From contig VSDK01011390.1 of NCBI GenBank assembly GCA_009767595.1, forward strand, positions 345,294 through 409,293: 64,000 nt of DNA, written 5' to 3'. The notes beneath the pieces were generated by a model that searched no databases, was not told where the DNA came from, and saw only the letters and a program-made list of their open reading frames with translations. Source of the stretch: Symbiodinium kawagutii. Its lineage: Eukaryota; Sar; Dinophyceae; Suessiales; Symbiodiniaceae. Every line of letters starts with the position of its first letter. Position 1 is the first letter of the stretch. This document shows, in pieces, positions 46,286 to 56,589 of this stretch. The position numbers and the translations under genes were made by a program.

Positions 46286-47082
46286 GTGGGCATGGGGAGG
46301 TTGTTCACATGAGGTGTGCTATGGTTAACTATGGTGGGTAGCTACAGTTTCACTATGGCTTACTTTGGTTAATGATGGTTAGTAGTGGTTGTAGTAGTGG
46401 TATTAGTCATGGTAAGTTGTATTCATTTTTTTCTGGTTAGTAGTGGTTAACAATTGTGAGTATTGGCTAAGAATACCAGGGAATGATGACCGACAAACTT
46501 ATGGTCATAAAAACATTAATGGTCAACTATGTTCAATGTTGAATGTTAAGTAGTGAGAACTGGTTGTTCGTTTTAGAATTGGTTATAGTCGCTAGTAGGC
46601 TTAACAGCCAGGAAATGCGGGATGATGTCAACGATGGTTCAACCATGGAAAGTAGGTATCAACATCGGCGCATTAATGTTCAACGGTGAATGAAATGATG
46701 CTGTGATAAGGGATCGTAACCAACAACAATATCAAACAAATGGTGGTTGCTCAAGGTATAAGGGACGCCCAGTTTGCATCCAGAAGTGCTAATCATGTTT
46801 GTTACATAGGAAACCAATCATAATTGCGTCTTTTTGTGAAAAACCACCACATAGTGATTAACCATGGCTACTAATGATTTTATTGGTTGCATACTTTTCA
46901 ATTATGAGCATTTGTTTCATGGTTCTACGGATTGCTTCTATCTAATATGGGTTATGTCCTGCAGTGCGTCAACTGATCGAGTTGAAACGATTTAGGTATA
47001 AAACTGGATATATCTATTGTACAGTAAAAACCGAAGGCTAAACCCTTGCGCCACAATGGCTATTTTTGTCGTCTTTGGTCAG

Positions 47083-47765
47083 CTATGGCTGGCAGGCTTG
47101 TCCCATGGATACCGAGGCCCTTGTGTGACTTGTTCCGGCTCTACTACCATGTCTGCGGCTCTGCGAGGTCGCTATTTGTTCCTGCCCAGGGAAAACTCTG
47201 GCAGCCAGGGCTTCCCTGGCGGCGATAGTTTTGAGGAAGCATGGACTCATGGATAGGATTGATGCGGAACATGCAAAACAGTCGCGCATACTCGTAGCAA
47301 GTTATGTCCTTGTGCTGGGTGTCGGTTGTATTTGCGGCGCTCAACAGATGGGCGCATTTATATCGATGACTCATGGAAAACTATTGGATAAAAACGACTC
47401 GTCGACAGCGCAGTTGCGAAACTATGGTCAGACCAAGCTTTTTCTGCTTGATTGTGTGATGATTAGCGATGACAAATGCCCATGCACTGATCATATTTAC
47501 TTATGCTTTGGCAGGTTTGATTCTAATTCATGATCATGCAGATAATGAAAACCTGCAAGCACTGGTTGTTGATACTGCTTCACGGAATCAATCGTGATTA
47601 TTTGTTTCTTTGCTTAGAACTCGTGGAGAGCAAGTCATCGTAGTATCTCGCGGCCATGTTTGATAGTTGGTATCAACCTCGCGCACCTTGGTTGAGGGAT
47701 TGGAGAATGTTGTTCGGACAGAAGCTTTTGATTTGAGGCCTGGATATCTTACAAACTGGGCTGTC
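47083..47765 (+). CDS. Cluster of four to five exons, product unknown
   Basis: 47083-47228 follows GTCTTTGGTCAG and reads MAGRLVPWIPRPLCDLFRLY and QGKLWQPGLPWRR. About 47231-47300 reads RKHGLMDRIDAEHAKQSRIL. 47515-47597 follows TATGCTTTGGCAG and reads LILIHDHADNENLQALVVDT. 47618-47660 follows TTTCTTTGCTTAG and reads TRGEQVIVVSRGH. About 47680-47765 reads TLVEGLENVVRTEAFDLRPG. The series of beta-strand-like hydrophobic runs suggests one globular protein, but I could not connect all phases or name a family. Confidence 0.4.
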
Positions 47766-47814
47766 TTTGGGCAATCATGAATGTCGTGGGTGCGCACATG
47801 TAGCGTAGCAGATA

Positions 47815-47890
47815 GGTAGATACATAGATTAGATTGGATTAGTTTAGATTAGATTCGATTTGATTAGATTAGGTTAGATTACATTAGATG
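47815..47890. repeat. GATTA-type short tandem repeat
   Basis: Irregular TTAGATTAGATT units. It differs from the TTTAGGG telomere repeat and sits inside the gene-bearing region. Confidence 0.85.
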
Positions 47891-48549
47891 AGATAGCCAT
47901 ACGGTGATGGGTGCACAATGGGTCGGTGATCGGTTGTGGTGGCTCTGGTTGTCTACCTGTGGTCAATGATGGATGCGAATGTTTGTGAAGGGTTTTGAAA
48001 TAGGAAGGAAATAGTATGCAACGAGAAGTGGGCTATCATTGATTTTAATGCGGAGTGATGGTTGATTGTGGTTCAACAACAAATTGTAACAAGTTCTATT
48101 GATGGTTTTTGGATGGGTTGCATGGTTGATGATGAGGGCTCATCACCAGCTAGTCATGGTGTTTCATGGTGCTTGCCGCAGTAGACATATCTTGCCATGT
48201 GTTTCGCCTGGGAAGCCCTGACCATGTTTTACGTCGCATGCCTCTGAAGCGAAGTTACGGGTGGTAGTCGAGCACTTCAGTCAGCAGATGCAAGGGCTAT
48301 ATAAGGCCCGACCAGGAATTAAATCCAAGGATATCCCTGAGCAACTAATATCATCCAACGATAGTATTTATCCACGGTTGAATGTTTGCTGCAGCTGAAC
48401 AATTGGTTCACATCAATCATAACAACCATGAGTCATGTCTCAAAACGTGTGAATGACCAGGGATTGTTGCTGTGGGCGACGCAATTTTTGGGCATAAATT
48501 GTAGGTATGTATGAACTGAGAGCTGTGGTTGCGTAGTCGTTGTGAAGCC

Positions 48550-48657
48550 ATGGGCAAACGCGGCCCGCAGAAGAAATCCCTGGAAGAAAGAGCAAGAGAA
48601 TTGAAGAAAGCAACTTGCTTGCCTGGTTTGGGTGGCGGCTGCGGCAAAAGTGTGTGA
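48550..48657 (+). CDS. Probable first coding exon (35 codons)
   Basis: The ATG at 48550 starts MGKRGPQKKSLEERARELKK, strongly basic and helical, and is open to a TGA at 48655. AAAA|GTGTGTG at about 48648 may be the donor, in which case the exon codes about 33 residues. The opposite strand is open in two frames for over 90 codons, but the plus peptide is far more protein-like. A basic N terminus of this type suits a nucleic-acid-binding or nuclear protein. It may start a second gene of the plus-strand series. Confidence 0.35.
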   Translation: MGKRGPQKKSLEERARELKKATCLPGLGGGCGKSV

Positions 48658-48930
48658 CCTGGTTTGCTTGTGCCATGGTGCAAATTTGCTTCTGGCATGC
48701 TCCAAAACGGTTGCCCAAAATGAAGATACATTAGAATGTGTATGCGGGAATTGTTTTGCTGCCAGCGTCTGAGAATCAGATTTTAGTGGGGACAACCAAT
48801 GCATCGACAGAAAGATTTCGACAGTCGGCAAATTAGAGAGGATGGTAATGTTGTCAGGAAGAGCTTGATTCATGTAAATTGAGAACTAGCAATAGAGCTC
48901 CCATGCATGCATTTCAACCCATTGTTCTGC

Positions 48931-50173
48931 AGCAGTCATGCATGATGGTCTCAGGTTCGGAAGTCGGATTGGGGTGTTTCGACGTATCGATACACCGTTG
49001 TGGCCGCAAGGATCGCCTCGGGGCGAATTCGCGGCCCCACTGTATGGAAGGCGTATTGGCGGATTGCCCACTATGACATTCGCCCGGAGAGGCTGGCAGC
49101 GGAAGTCTATTGGTTGAGGCATCGCCAGATTATTCCGGAAGCGGCCGATCGGATTCCATATTTGGAGTGCAAAGATGTTGCTGGGATCAAAGAAGACAGC
49201 GAAGGACAATGCGTGGTAGCTCTTCACTCTAGGGATGGTAGGTAGTGACGGAAGCCTGGTTGTACATTGGATCTCGGAACTGAGTGGATGTTTTCCATGA
49301 ATTATGAAGGCAGTTGGGTAGCCCAAGAGGGATCGTATAAGATGGAGGGGCTATTGAGAGTGCATTGGTTTGTTTAGAAGCTGACGGGGGCATGCAGGGC
49401 CGAGACCCGACTGGGCTGAGGTTTCGAATCCGTTCTTGGAACATCCCCAGTCTGGAAAGGCATGGAACATTCCGAGATCCTTATGGGCAAGCGATGTTCA
49501 CTCTATGCTGAAGAGTGACTCGGCGGCAGTGCAAGGTAGACTGATAATTGTCAAGAGGCATTAGCCAGGCACTGTGACTTGATAAAGCGTCATTTGCATC
49601 CTGTTTTAAAAGCGTTCGCAGCCTTTGTTTGTTGCAAGGACTGTGCATGGAAAAGTAAACTGCAGAGTATTGACAACTAAATGCTGATAGTTGACCAGGC
49701 TTTTGGTTGGTGGCCTTCGGCAAGGCCAGTCTAGTTGAATGTCATTTGCCAGGCGATGACCGCCTCACTTCAGAATTGAAGGCAATGCCTATGGGGCTGA
49801 CTCAGCACGAACAGCTGTGCCTCTGCTTGCTTGTCCTTTTCTTGCGAAGCTACGAGTTTGGTAGCTTGGCGCCATATTCCAGTGATGAGCAAAGCAGAGA
49901 CAATTCTAAAGGAGGTGGTCAATCGCATTGCGAATGAGTTGGAATCAGATAATGGAATAGATCATCAGTCAATCTTTCTCCGCACATGCGGGTTGTTTTT
50001 GGGTAGGCCAAGCTAACGCTTAAATGAAATTGACAATGGTCTATGTTTTGAGGCGCTTGGCTGATGAAGAAGTGTCGGGCAAAGAAGAAGTTGAAAGCTG
50101 CAGATTTGTTCGACTTCTTAGGCCTAGTCCTGGGCTACATGTGCTGAGAGTGGTACCGCAAGGTTGAATGGGG
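48931..50173 (+). CDS. Exons of an unknown gene, some with frame conflicts
   Basis: The block at 48931-49236 follows TTGTTCTGCAG and ends near GATG|GTAGGT. Its left half fits VMHDGLRFGSRIGVFRRIDT and its right half a shifted frame, YDIRPERLAAEVYWLRHRQI and ADRIPYLECKDVAGI. The block at 49745-50004 follows TTTGCCAG; its left half reads DDRLTSELKAMPMGLTQHEQ and its right half, again shifted, MSKAETILKEVVNRIANELE to G|GTAGGC. About 50037-50170 reads MVYVLRRLADEEVSGKEEVE. Two internal frame changes in otherwise well-bordered exons suggest a decaying copy, or overlapping alternative borders that I resolved wrongly. Confidence 0.35.
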
Positions 50174-50699
50174 CTTGACTAACATGTAGCAGCATCAGCT
50201 GACATCCCGCAACATTCCCCAATATCTATTAAGGAACCGGTATCAACCTTATGGACATGCATGAACGTGAGCCCACATTCATCAAATTCTTTTACACTCA
50301 TTAGATCCATCACATCCATTACACCCATCAACATTCACCACCATCCATCAACACCAATCTTTTTATACTTTCATTTCGAACCAGGAACGCCGCTAATATC
50401 CATCAACATCAATTAACATGCAATAACACCCAGTAACATCCACTCATATCCACCAACCTCCGAACACATGTATAAAGGCATCAATCGAAGGCGAATGCAA
50501 TTGTGTGCGACAGGATTGTGGCAAAGAAAGATCGGGCATAAGAGAAAGCAATTCGTACCAACGAAAAGATTAAGGCAGACGAAGGGTGAGGGGACGGAAA
50601 TGGGTGAGCCAATCGGTAGGGAGGCGTAATGGAATTGTAGATAGAAGATACACAGAAAGATGCATTGAAGCTGTGGTTGTCGGGCATGGTGTGCTATGG

Positions 50700-51150
50700 A
50701 TGGTGTCTGTTTACAAAGATTCAGCAAGGAAGCGCCAGCGGAGCGAAACAATTCTCAATCGTGAGGTGCGGAACCAAGGCGAAACTCAACACCGATTTGG
50801 TCGGATATCGCGTAGGCGTGGCTCGCCTGCATTTGGCATTGCGCCAAGGAAGGGTTGTGGTTTAGTTGGGGTTACGCTTCCGAAATAACAATGCAGCCTT
50901 TGGGTTTGGTTTTTTGCTGGTGTTCCCAGTACGGTTATCAAGCTGACGATGCCTTGGTGGGCAAATGCGGGAAAGGGTCGCGTGGCCCGTGTGTGAGGAT
51001 ATTTCTTTCATGCTCTCGACATGGTTGTGGACGTATAGGACTCGAGGAGCTGTGACAGATGCCTGGCATTGTGGATCATTCTCTGATGGGAGAAGCGGTT
51101 TCCACGACATTTTTCGTGATGATATGCTAGGATGTTTGTTGGGATTTTCA
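50700..51150 (+). CDS. Last exon-like frames before the AT-rich spacer
   Basis: About 50718-50862 reads IQQGSASGAKQFSIVRCGTK and LVGYRVGVARLHLALRQG. About 50930-50990 follows GGTGTTCCCAG and reads YGYQADDALVGKCGKG. About 50965-51130 is open with WTYRTRGAVTDAWHCGSFSD. Borders of the third are unclear. All are plus strand. Confidence 0.3.
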
Positions 51151-51239
51151 AACCCAACATGCCGAACCCAAACCCTGAATCTAAATGATTATGCATGTGC
51201 GTTTGCGTTGTCATGTGATTTCTAGCCCCGCGCACATGC

Positions 51240-51640
51240 ATGGCAGATACACAGGCGCACGCGCACAGAGATAAACATAAATATATATAGAAAAAACTTT
51301 TTTTTTTTTTTATATATAAATATTTTTATATTTATAGATATTTATTTAATTATTTATTTACATAGATATTCTTATGTGTGCGTAGGGTGCCGGAATGTTA
51401 GACGGAGACGACCAAGCGTCACATTAACGTCCCACATGGAATTTTTTTGAGGGCTTTACATATATAGTGTAAATGTATTTTCTTGTTTGATATTTGTCAC
51501 ATGTATAATTATTTGATTATATTTATTCAAAACTATATATATACATATATATCTATATATATGTATTTTCATACATATATATAGAGATTTATTTATATAT
51601 ATATCTATATGTATATATATTTAGATTTTTATAAATACAT
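51240..51640. repeat. TA-rich microsatellite spacer
   Basis: T-runs and interrupted TATATA/ATACATAT tracts, similar to 37.4-37.7 kb. No gene. Confidence 0.85.
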
Positions 51641-51958
51641 ATGTTTTTTCCAGTCACACAGTACAAAATTATACATGTGAAAATCTGAATAGCAAAATAC
51701 ATTGCATTGAGATTGGTCCTGTCCGCGTTTTTGGCGTTGAAATGATTCGCAGTGCAGTGCAAGTTCCAAAGTTTGGATGTTATGAAAGGCACGTCTGGTC
51801 TGAAGTCATGTGGCACAGTGGCTGATCCCAGGATTCGTTGCTTGCCGACATGCTAGCGGATGGGCCATCCCAGCGAGGCAAAAATCTGATGCATCCACAT
51901 TGCGTGGAAGGGCTCAAGGCGAGCGGGCCAGGGAACAATTTTTTTAGCGAGGTTCAGT

Positions 51959-53563
51959 GTGAAAGGGGGGCTTACGCTTGCTTCTGACAACGGGTTCGGA
52001 GGAGGAACCTTGGCGCTCTCCAGTGGCGGCAATCAGAGAGTTCCCATGGTCGAGAGATGGAGGGAGGTCAGAATCGGGATTGCATTCCAACCCAACTTCG
52101 GAAAGCAGACCCAGAGCAGCCACACCTTCGTCCAGGGCATCAGAGGATTGGTCGCTACCAAGTCCAGGAGGCCGAAACAACCGCGAAGTACGTCAAAGGG
52201 GAAAAGGGACTGTGATGTCGAGGATGTTGGAAAGGGCGAGTCCAGGACGAACAAGAGAACCCGGACAATGAACTTGAACCAGGCCACGGAGAAGGCAGGC
52301 AACAGCGCATGGAGGTTGCAAGCGGTGCAGGAGCTCAGGGACAAGATGTTCTCCAAATCCACGCAAGCCGCCAAGAACTCCAAGAGAAAGAAAATTTGGG
52401 ACATACTGCGAAAGATATGTGGTGAAAGACCCGTCTTCCCGTTGGAGGTGAACGTGTTGGAGGAGTTGGGAGCGGTGATACTTCAGTGTGGACTCCGAGC
52501 GGGTGACCAATACATGGGTGAGGCAAAGTTGATGCAGCTGGAGAGTGGATTCGAATGGTCACAGGTTCTGGAAAGAAAACTAACGACCGTGAAGAGAGCC
52601 TTAAAGAGAGAGATAGGGCCGGAGAAAAGAGCAAAGGAGTTCAAAATCGAAGGCCTGGAGGAAAACTTCGTGGACAAGGTGTCGGAGTCAGAGGAGGGCC
52701 CGGAACTACCCGTCGGAGCGTTTGTTTTTGCAACCACGTGGATGCTGAGATGTGCAGAAGTGGTGGCGGTGAGGTGCTGTGAAGTAAAGTTCATGGAGGC
52801 CGAGAAGTTCGTACAGCTTACGATCAGGAAATCCAAGATGGATCAAAAGGGCTTGGGTGTCAAGAGAACCCTAAGATGCTGCGAAGCCAGCCCCTGCTCA
52901 GCTACTTGCCCAATGAGAGTAGCGCGAAGGCTAGTGGCGAGTGCAATGAGCAGAGGTGGATACTGGCTTTTCGCCGACAAAAGGGAGAAACAGATCACCA
53001 AGTACATGATGATCAAAGCTTGGAACGATTTCCTAGATCGAGAATTAACGGGCCACTCTCCCAGAAGGAGTGGAGCCATGCTGTATAGCAGACGAGGCAT
53101 GGCAGTCCCGGATATAGGGTTCCTTGGGCGTTGGAGGAGCTCAGCCATTTTCAGATACGTAGAAGAAGCACTTGCTGAGCTACCACTAAACAGCCGAACC
53201 TATCCAGGAGAAATCCACCGTCAGAAGGAGGAAACAAAGAGGACCGAGGTGGTGGAAAGGATCGTGAAGGAGAGGTCTACAGCAGAAGGAACAGAGGTGC
53301 AAACCAACACGAAACCTCTGTGGGCCATCTCCATCAGCTCCCGAGGCAAAGTTGCTCATCGCGTCGAAAGGGCCGCATGGGGGTTATCCATTAGCCAGTG
53401 GACAACGGTATGCGGTTGGCGCTTCGCCAGAAACAACGTGAAGGTGGAGTTGACAAGATCCAAGGAGATAGCGATCCCAGTGTGCAAGAAATGCAAGGAG
53501 CTGAAGAGCACGCGCGACAAGGTCAGAGGAGGTGTGCAGTTGGCGCAGTGGTTAGAGACCTAG
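51959..53563 (+). CDS. Tyrosine recombinase (phage-integrase family) of the retroelement
   Basis: The frame has 534 codons; its first codon is GTG and the first ATG is codon 30, so the true start may be upstream or arise from another ORF. Residues about 60-105 are basic. The catalytic core is present: Arg264 in WMLRCAEV (box I), Lys293 in RKSKMDQKGLG (beta-hairpin lysine), His366 and Arg369 in GHSPRRSGA (box II), Trp392 in LGRW in the position often held by His, and the nucleophile Tyr400 in FRYVE. This enzyme joins the circular cDNA to the target without making target duplications. The tail after 410 is charged and has a CKKC pair at 509-512. The last 12 codons run into B1. The frame is open throughout, so this part could still be expressed. 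Confidence 0.85.
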   Translation: MKGGLTLASDNGFGGGTLALSSGGNQRVPMVERWREVRIGIAFQPNFGKQTQSSHTFVQGIRGLVATKSRRPKQPRSTSKGKRDCDVEDVGKGESRTNKRTRTMNLNQATEKAGNSAWRLQAVQELRDKMFSKSTQAAKNSKRKKIWDILRKICGERPVFPLEVNVLEELGAVILQCGLRAGDQYMGEAKLMQLESGFEWSQVLERKLTTVKRALKREIGPEKRAKEFKIEGLEENFVDKVSESEEGPELPVGAFVFATTWMLRCAEVVAVRCCEVKFMEAEKFVQLTIRKSKMDQKGLGVKRTLRCCEASPCSATCPMRVARRLVASAMSRGGYWLFADKREKQITKYMMIKAWNDFLDRELTGHSPRRSGAMLYSRRGMAVPDIGFLGRWRSSAIFRYVEEALAELPLNSRTYPGEIHRQKEETKRTEVVERIVKERSTAEGTEVQTNTKPLWAISISSRGKVAHRVERAAWGLSISQWTTVCGWRFARNNVKVELTRSKEIAIPVCKKCKELKSTRDKVRGGVQLAQWLET

Positions 53564-53691
53564 CCATTGCAGCGAAGCCAAACAAAGGCAGGTGGCTGAG
53601 ATGCACAGCTTTCGAGCAAACCTTGGAAGAAAAGTTCCTCTTGACACTGGATGGGTGGGAGGGGTGCTCTCTCGCTTGAGTGAAGTGTTTG
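53528..53691 (+). repeat. Split direct repeat B1
   Basis: 164 bp, repeated at 53832-53992 with three substitution sites and one 3-bp deletion noted. It holds TGGCGCAGTGG (53541-53551), which fits the tRNA/pol III A-box, and TTCGAGCAAACC about 60 bp later, a poor B-box. Confidence 0.92.
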
Positions 53692-53808
53692 AGGGAACTT
53701 GAAAAGTTCACCAAACAAGAAAACGAATTAGAGAGATTGGGAGGTGGGTCACTTGTGTATGCCATTTTGGCTCAAGTGACTCATCTCCCATTTAATTGGG
53801 AAATTTTT
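53688..53808 (+). repeat. Split direct repeat A2
   Basis: Identical to A1 (30127-30247) over 121 bp. It overlaps the end of B1 by TTTG. A 23-bp spacer (53809-53831) separates it from B2. It contains the second copy of the hairpin with the spliced-leader match (53739-53789). Confidence 0.93.
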
Positions 53809-53831
53809 CCCACCCACCCTCTCCAATAGGG

Positions 53832-53992
53832 GGAGGTGTGCAGTTGGCGCAGTGGTTAGAGATCTAGCCATTGCAGCGAAGCCAAAAAAAGACAGGTGGC
53901 TGAGATGCACAGCCTTCGAGCAAACCTTGGAAAAGTTCCTCTTGACACTGGATGGGTGGGAGGGGTGCTCTCTCGCTTGAGTGAAGTGTTTG
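53832..53992 (+). repeat. Split direct repeat B2 (right terminus)
   Basis: 161 bp matching B1. It ends GTGTTTG; joined to the TTTG at the start of A1 it would recreate the B1/A2 junction, as expected of a circular intermediate. Confidence 0.92.
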
Positions 53993-54108
53993 CATTACTT
54001 TGCAACCTGATTGAAGGGTTAGCATCTCAACATGTGTTTTTTGTCCGTGACGGAATTTGACCGATTACACATAGCAGGCACAAAAAGCAGGAGTTCAGGT
54101 TAGTTTAG

Positions 54109-55235
54109 AGGATACAAGTTGTGGACTACAAAGCTTTGAGCAGCTTCAGGTGGCTATGCTCCCTATTGAGGCTGGGACGAAACGTTGGGAGCAGACAGAT
54201 CAAGTTGCTGTGCCAACTTTTGTGTCCAGGTGAGATGCCGTGCTTCCATCGATGATGAGTTTGCGTTGCGGAAGAAAAGAAGTGCGGAACAGAGCACAGA
54301 AACAGCTTATTGTTGTGATGCTACTGTCTATAAAACCATCACCTATGGTTACTATGATCCATTGTTGTTGTGATACTACTGTCTGCGGAAACCCTGTGGT
54401 TGTGATACTTTCATCCACTATTGTTGTGATACTATCATGTATGGGTACTATGCCAGGCAAAATCTGCACAACAGAAACAATCACACAGTGGTCACGGTCA
54501 CGTTTTGTAACGCAGCGAGACTGCCGGCTTTCAGATGGATCAGCAGCTGTTTAGTTGTTTGGCTGTACCTTCTCTCACTATCTCCGCCTTCTCCGTTCCT
54601 CGTAGATTCAGTCGTCAACTTATACTGGTAGTTGCGCGGATCTTTTTCACACTGGCTGCATGGTTGTGCCCTGTGATTAGAAAGCTGAAAGATGTGTTTG
54701 ATGTGTTGCATCGGGTGTGTCCACAACTGGCTACCTCCCAATATCGTCCGAAAAAGGTCAACATGGTCATTTCGAATAGTAAGCCTATTGGTTGGAGGTA
54801 GTCCACTTGCTGGAAATACCCACATCCATGCACATCCACTTCGCAAAATTGGCTATCGTTTCTTTGGTGGGGCATGCACATCCATTGATTCAGCGAGAAC
54901 ATGCGACATTGCAACAAGCATTGTGTGGGGAATCCCTGTTGCTAATCATGGGGGCTAGAGGCAGCTCACATTCTCAGCTTTGCCGTGATGAGGCTACGAA
55001 CAGTGGCAGTCTGTTATGTTGTTGTGCTACGTTCCCTTATGCTCAATGATTCTCGAGGTTCAAGCACTAAAAGTGCTAGCTTTTGGGCAGGTGGTACCTT
55101 GCTGTGGCTACGGACTACACTTGTTGGTTCTTCCACCATGATGGGTGGGATGTCCACCGCCCAATCTTTGAAGCTTGTCAGGTTCAGGGAAAGCAGTGGA
55201 TTATCGAAGCCAGCGAATCCGGAATTTCAGTACCA
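54109..55235 (+). CDS. Exons of an unknown gene right of the retroelement
   Basis: About 54109-54230 starts after GTTAGTTTAG and ends at TCCAG|GTGAGA; one frame reads QVAMLPIEAGTKRWEQTDQV. About 54800-54958 is open in two plus frames (RKIGYRFFGGACTSIDSA; KLAIVSLVGHAHPLIQREHA). 55083-55235 reads WYLAVATDYTCWFFHHDGWD and FEACQVQGKQWIIEASESG to ATTTCAG. The last is rich in Trp and His and looks truly coding. Product unknown. It may be the continuation of the gene cut by the element at 30127. Confidence 0.35.
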
Positions 55236-55382
55236 GGTTCCATCATGCAGCAGAACCAAAATCATCATTAAAGCCACCAGGAAAATCACTGAGCTACATT
55301 TAGACTGTCATATGACTGTCATCAAAAGCATTGTCAAAGCCCTTTTTCAAACTATCACTCTCTCTGTCATCGGAAGGAAAAG

Positions 55383-55565
55383 CCTCATTGAAACCATCAT
55401 TCAACCATCATTAACCATCATTAACCATCATTAACCATCATTAACCATCATTTACCATCATTTACCATCATCAACCGTCATTTACCTTCATTAATAATCA
55501 TTCACCATCATTGACCATCATGAATCATCATGAACCATCATTAGTTCAAACCATCCTTAACCATC
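55383..55565. repeat. AACCATCATT minisatellite
   Basis: About 16 units of (TTA)ACCATCAT with TT/TC variation. Same word family as scattered GATGGTTAATGATGG sequence elsewhere in the window. Confidence 0.93.
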
Positions 55566-55599
55566 ATTTAAGATATTAAGACCATCATCCAAACGACCC

Positions 55600-55692
55600 A
55601 TGGAAGAGCCTGCGCCCTCGCTTCGCTTGCTGAAGCGGCGCCTGAAGCAGCCCCCTTTGTGCCGTTCCGAGCTACGGGTGTGGGGGCCATGA
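55600..55692 (+). CDS. Short Arg/Leu-rich ORF or exon
   Basis: ATG 55600 to TGA 55692, 30 codons, MEEPAPSLRLLKRRLKQPPL. The GC content jumps here amid AT-rich minisatellites. It could be an exon or a relic; no donor was identified. Confidence 0.2.
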   Translation: MEEPAPSLRLLKRRLKQPPLCRSELRVWGP

Positions 55693-56589
55693 GCAGCCGC
55701 CGGTGCTGGTTGAGTTACCGATGGTGCAAGCTGGTTGATGGTGGTGAATGATGCTGGCAAATGATGGTCGATGCTTGTTGATGAGGCTTTGTGACTCTCA
55801 CTGATGGTGATGCTTAATGTGAGATTGGTTGATGGTAGATGATATTTTGTGATGATCAGTTGGGAATGTTGCGAGGATGGTGAATGATTCTGAAATTATG
55901 AACAGCTACCGAGTGATGCCTGGTTGATCTGCTGATGTAGAGCCTTTCTACCATGGCTGACGATATCCAATGATGATTACTGAAAGGAGATAATCACCAG
56001 CAATCCTGGTTCGTCAGCTCGTATCGTCGTGCCTCTACAATAGCTGTTTATGAACGTCCTTTACCAATCAGTACAAAGGAAAAACATTTATTAGTGGTTT
56101 TTGACACTGCTGAGGAGGCTTTTGAGCCTATACCTCGCCAAGTGTTGATACACCAATAGCATTCAATCATTATGTCCAAGTACAATGACGTCATGCACAT
56201 GACTTGATGTGAAGTGATGTAACGCAAGGCTGCATCGTCATGTGCTCCTGCCCCTTGATGCGATGCGATTGGATCGGTTGCGTAGACTCAAGCGGGTTTT
56301 TGGGAATCTTCACCAGGCTTTACCGGCCTCGCCGCGTGAAGGCACCGGGCAGATGGGGGCACAAGAGCCATGTCGATATTCCCAAAGTCACGAGTAGGGA
56401 GGCCATAAAAGGAGAGAGTGTCACCAATGAAGCAAGGAAGAGATGACTAAATCTAACCCTTTTGTTTCTCTCAGATATTCTTTCACGATCTTTTATGAAC
56501 CTTTACGAACAGATTCTTCGGGGTTGTCATTATACGAGGGAATCAAAAAGTAAGAACACTCCAAATCAGGATCCGACACTGCTCTGTTG

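Larger units (their letters stand above)
51950..53992 (+). mobile_element. Right part of a tyrosine-recombinase retrotransposon
   Basis: It contains the recombinase ORF and the B1-A2-B2 repeat block. The right edge is set by B2, which ends TTTG at 53992. The left edge is not sharp; element-like sequence begins somewhere around 51840-51950. Same strand as 30127-33800 and together with it in the order A1 - gag - MT - RT(N) - [18 kb] - YR - B1 - A2 - B2. Confidence 0.8.

Noticed and set aside
47815-47890. TTAGATT repeats as telomere remnant
   Set aside because: The unit is irregular and lacks the GGG run of TTTAGGG-type telomeres.
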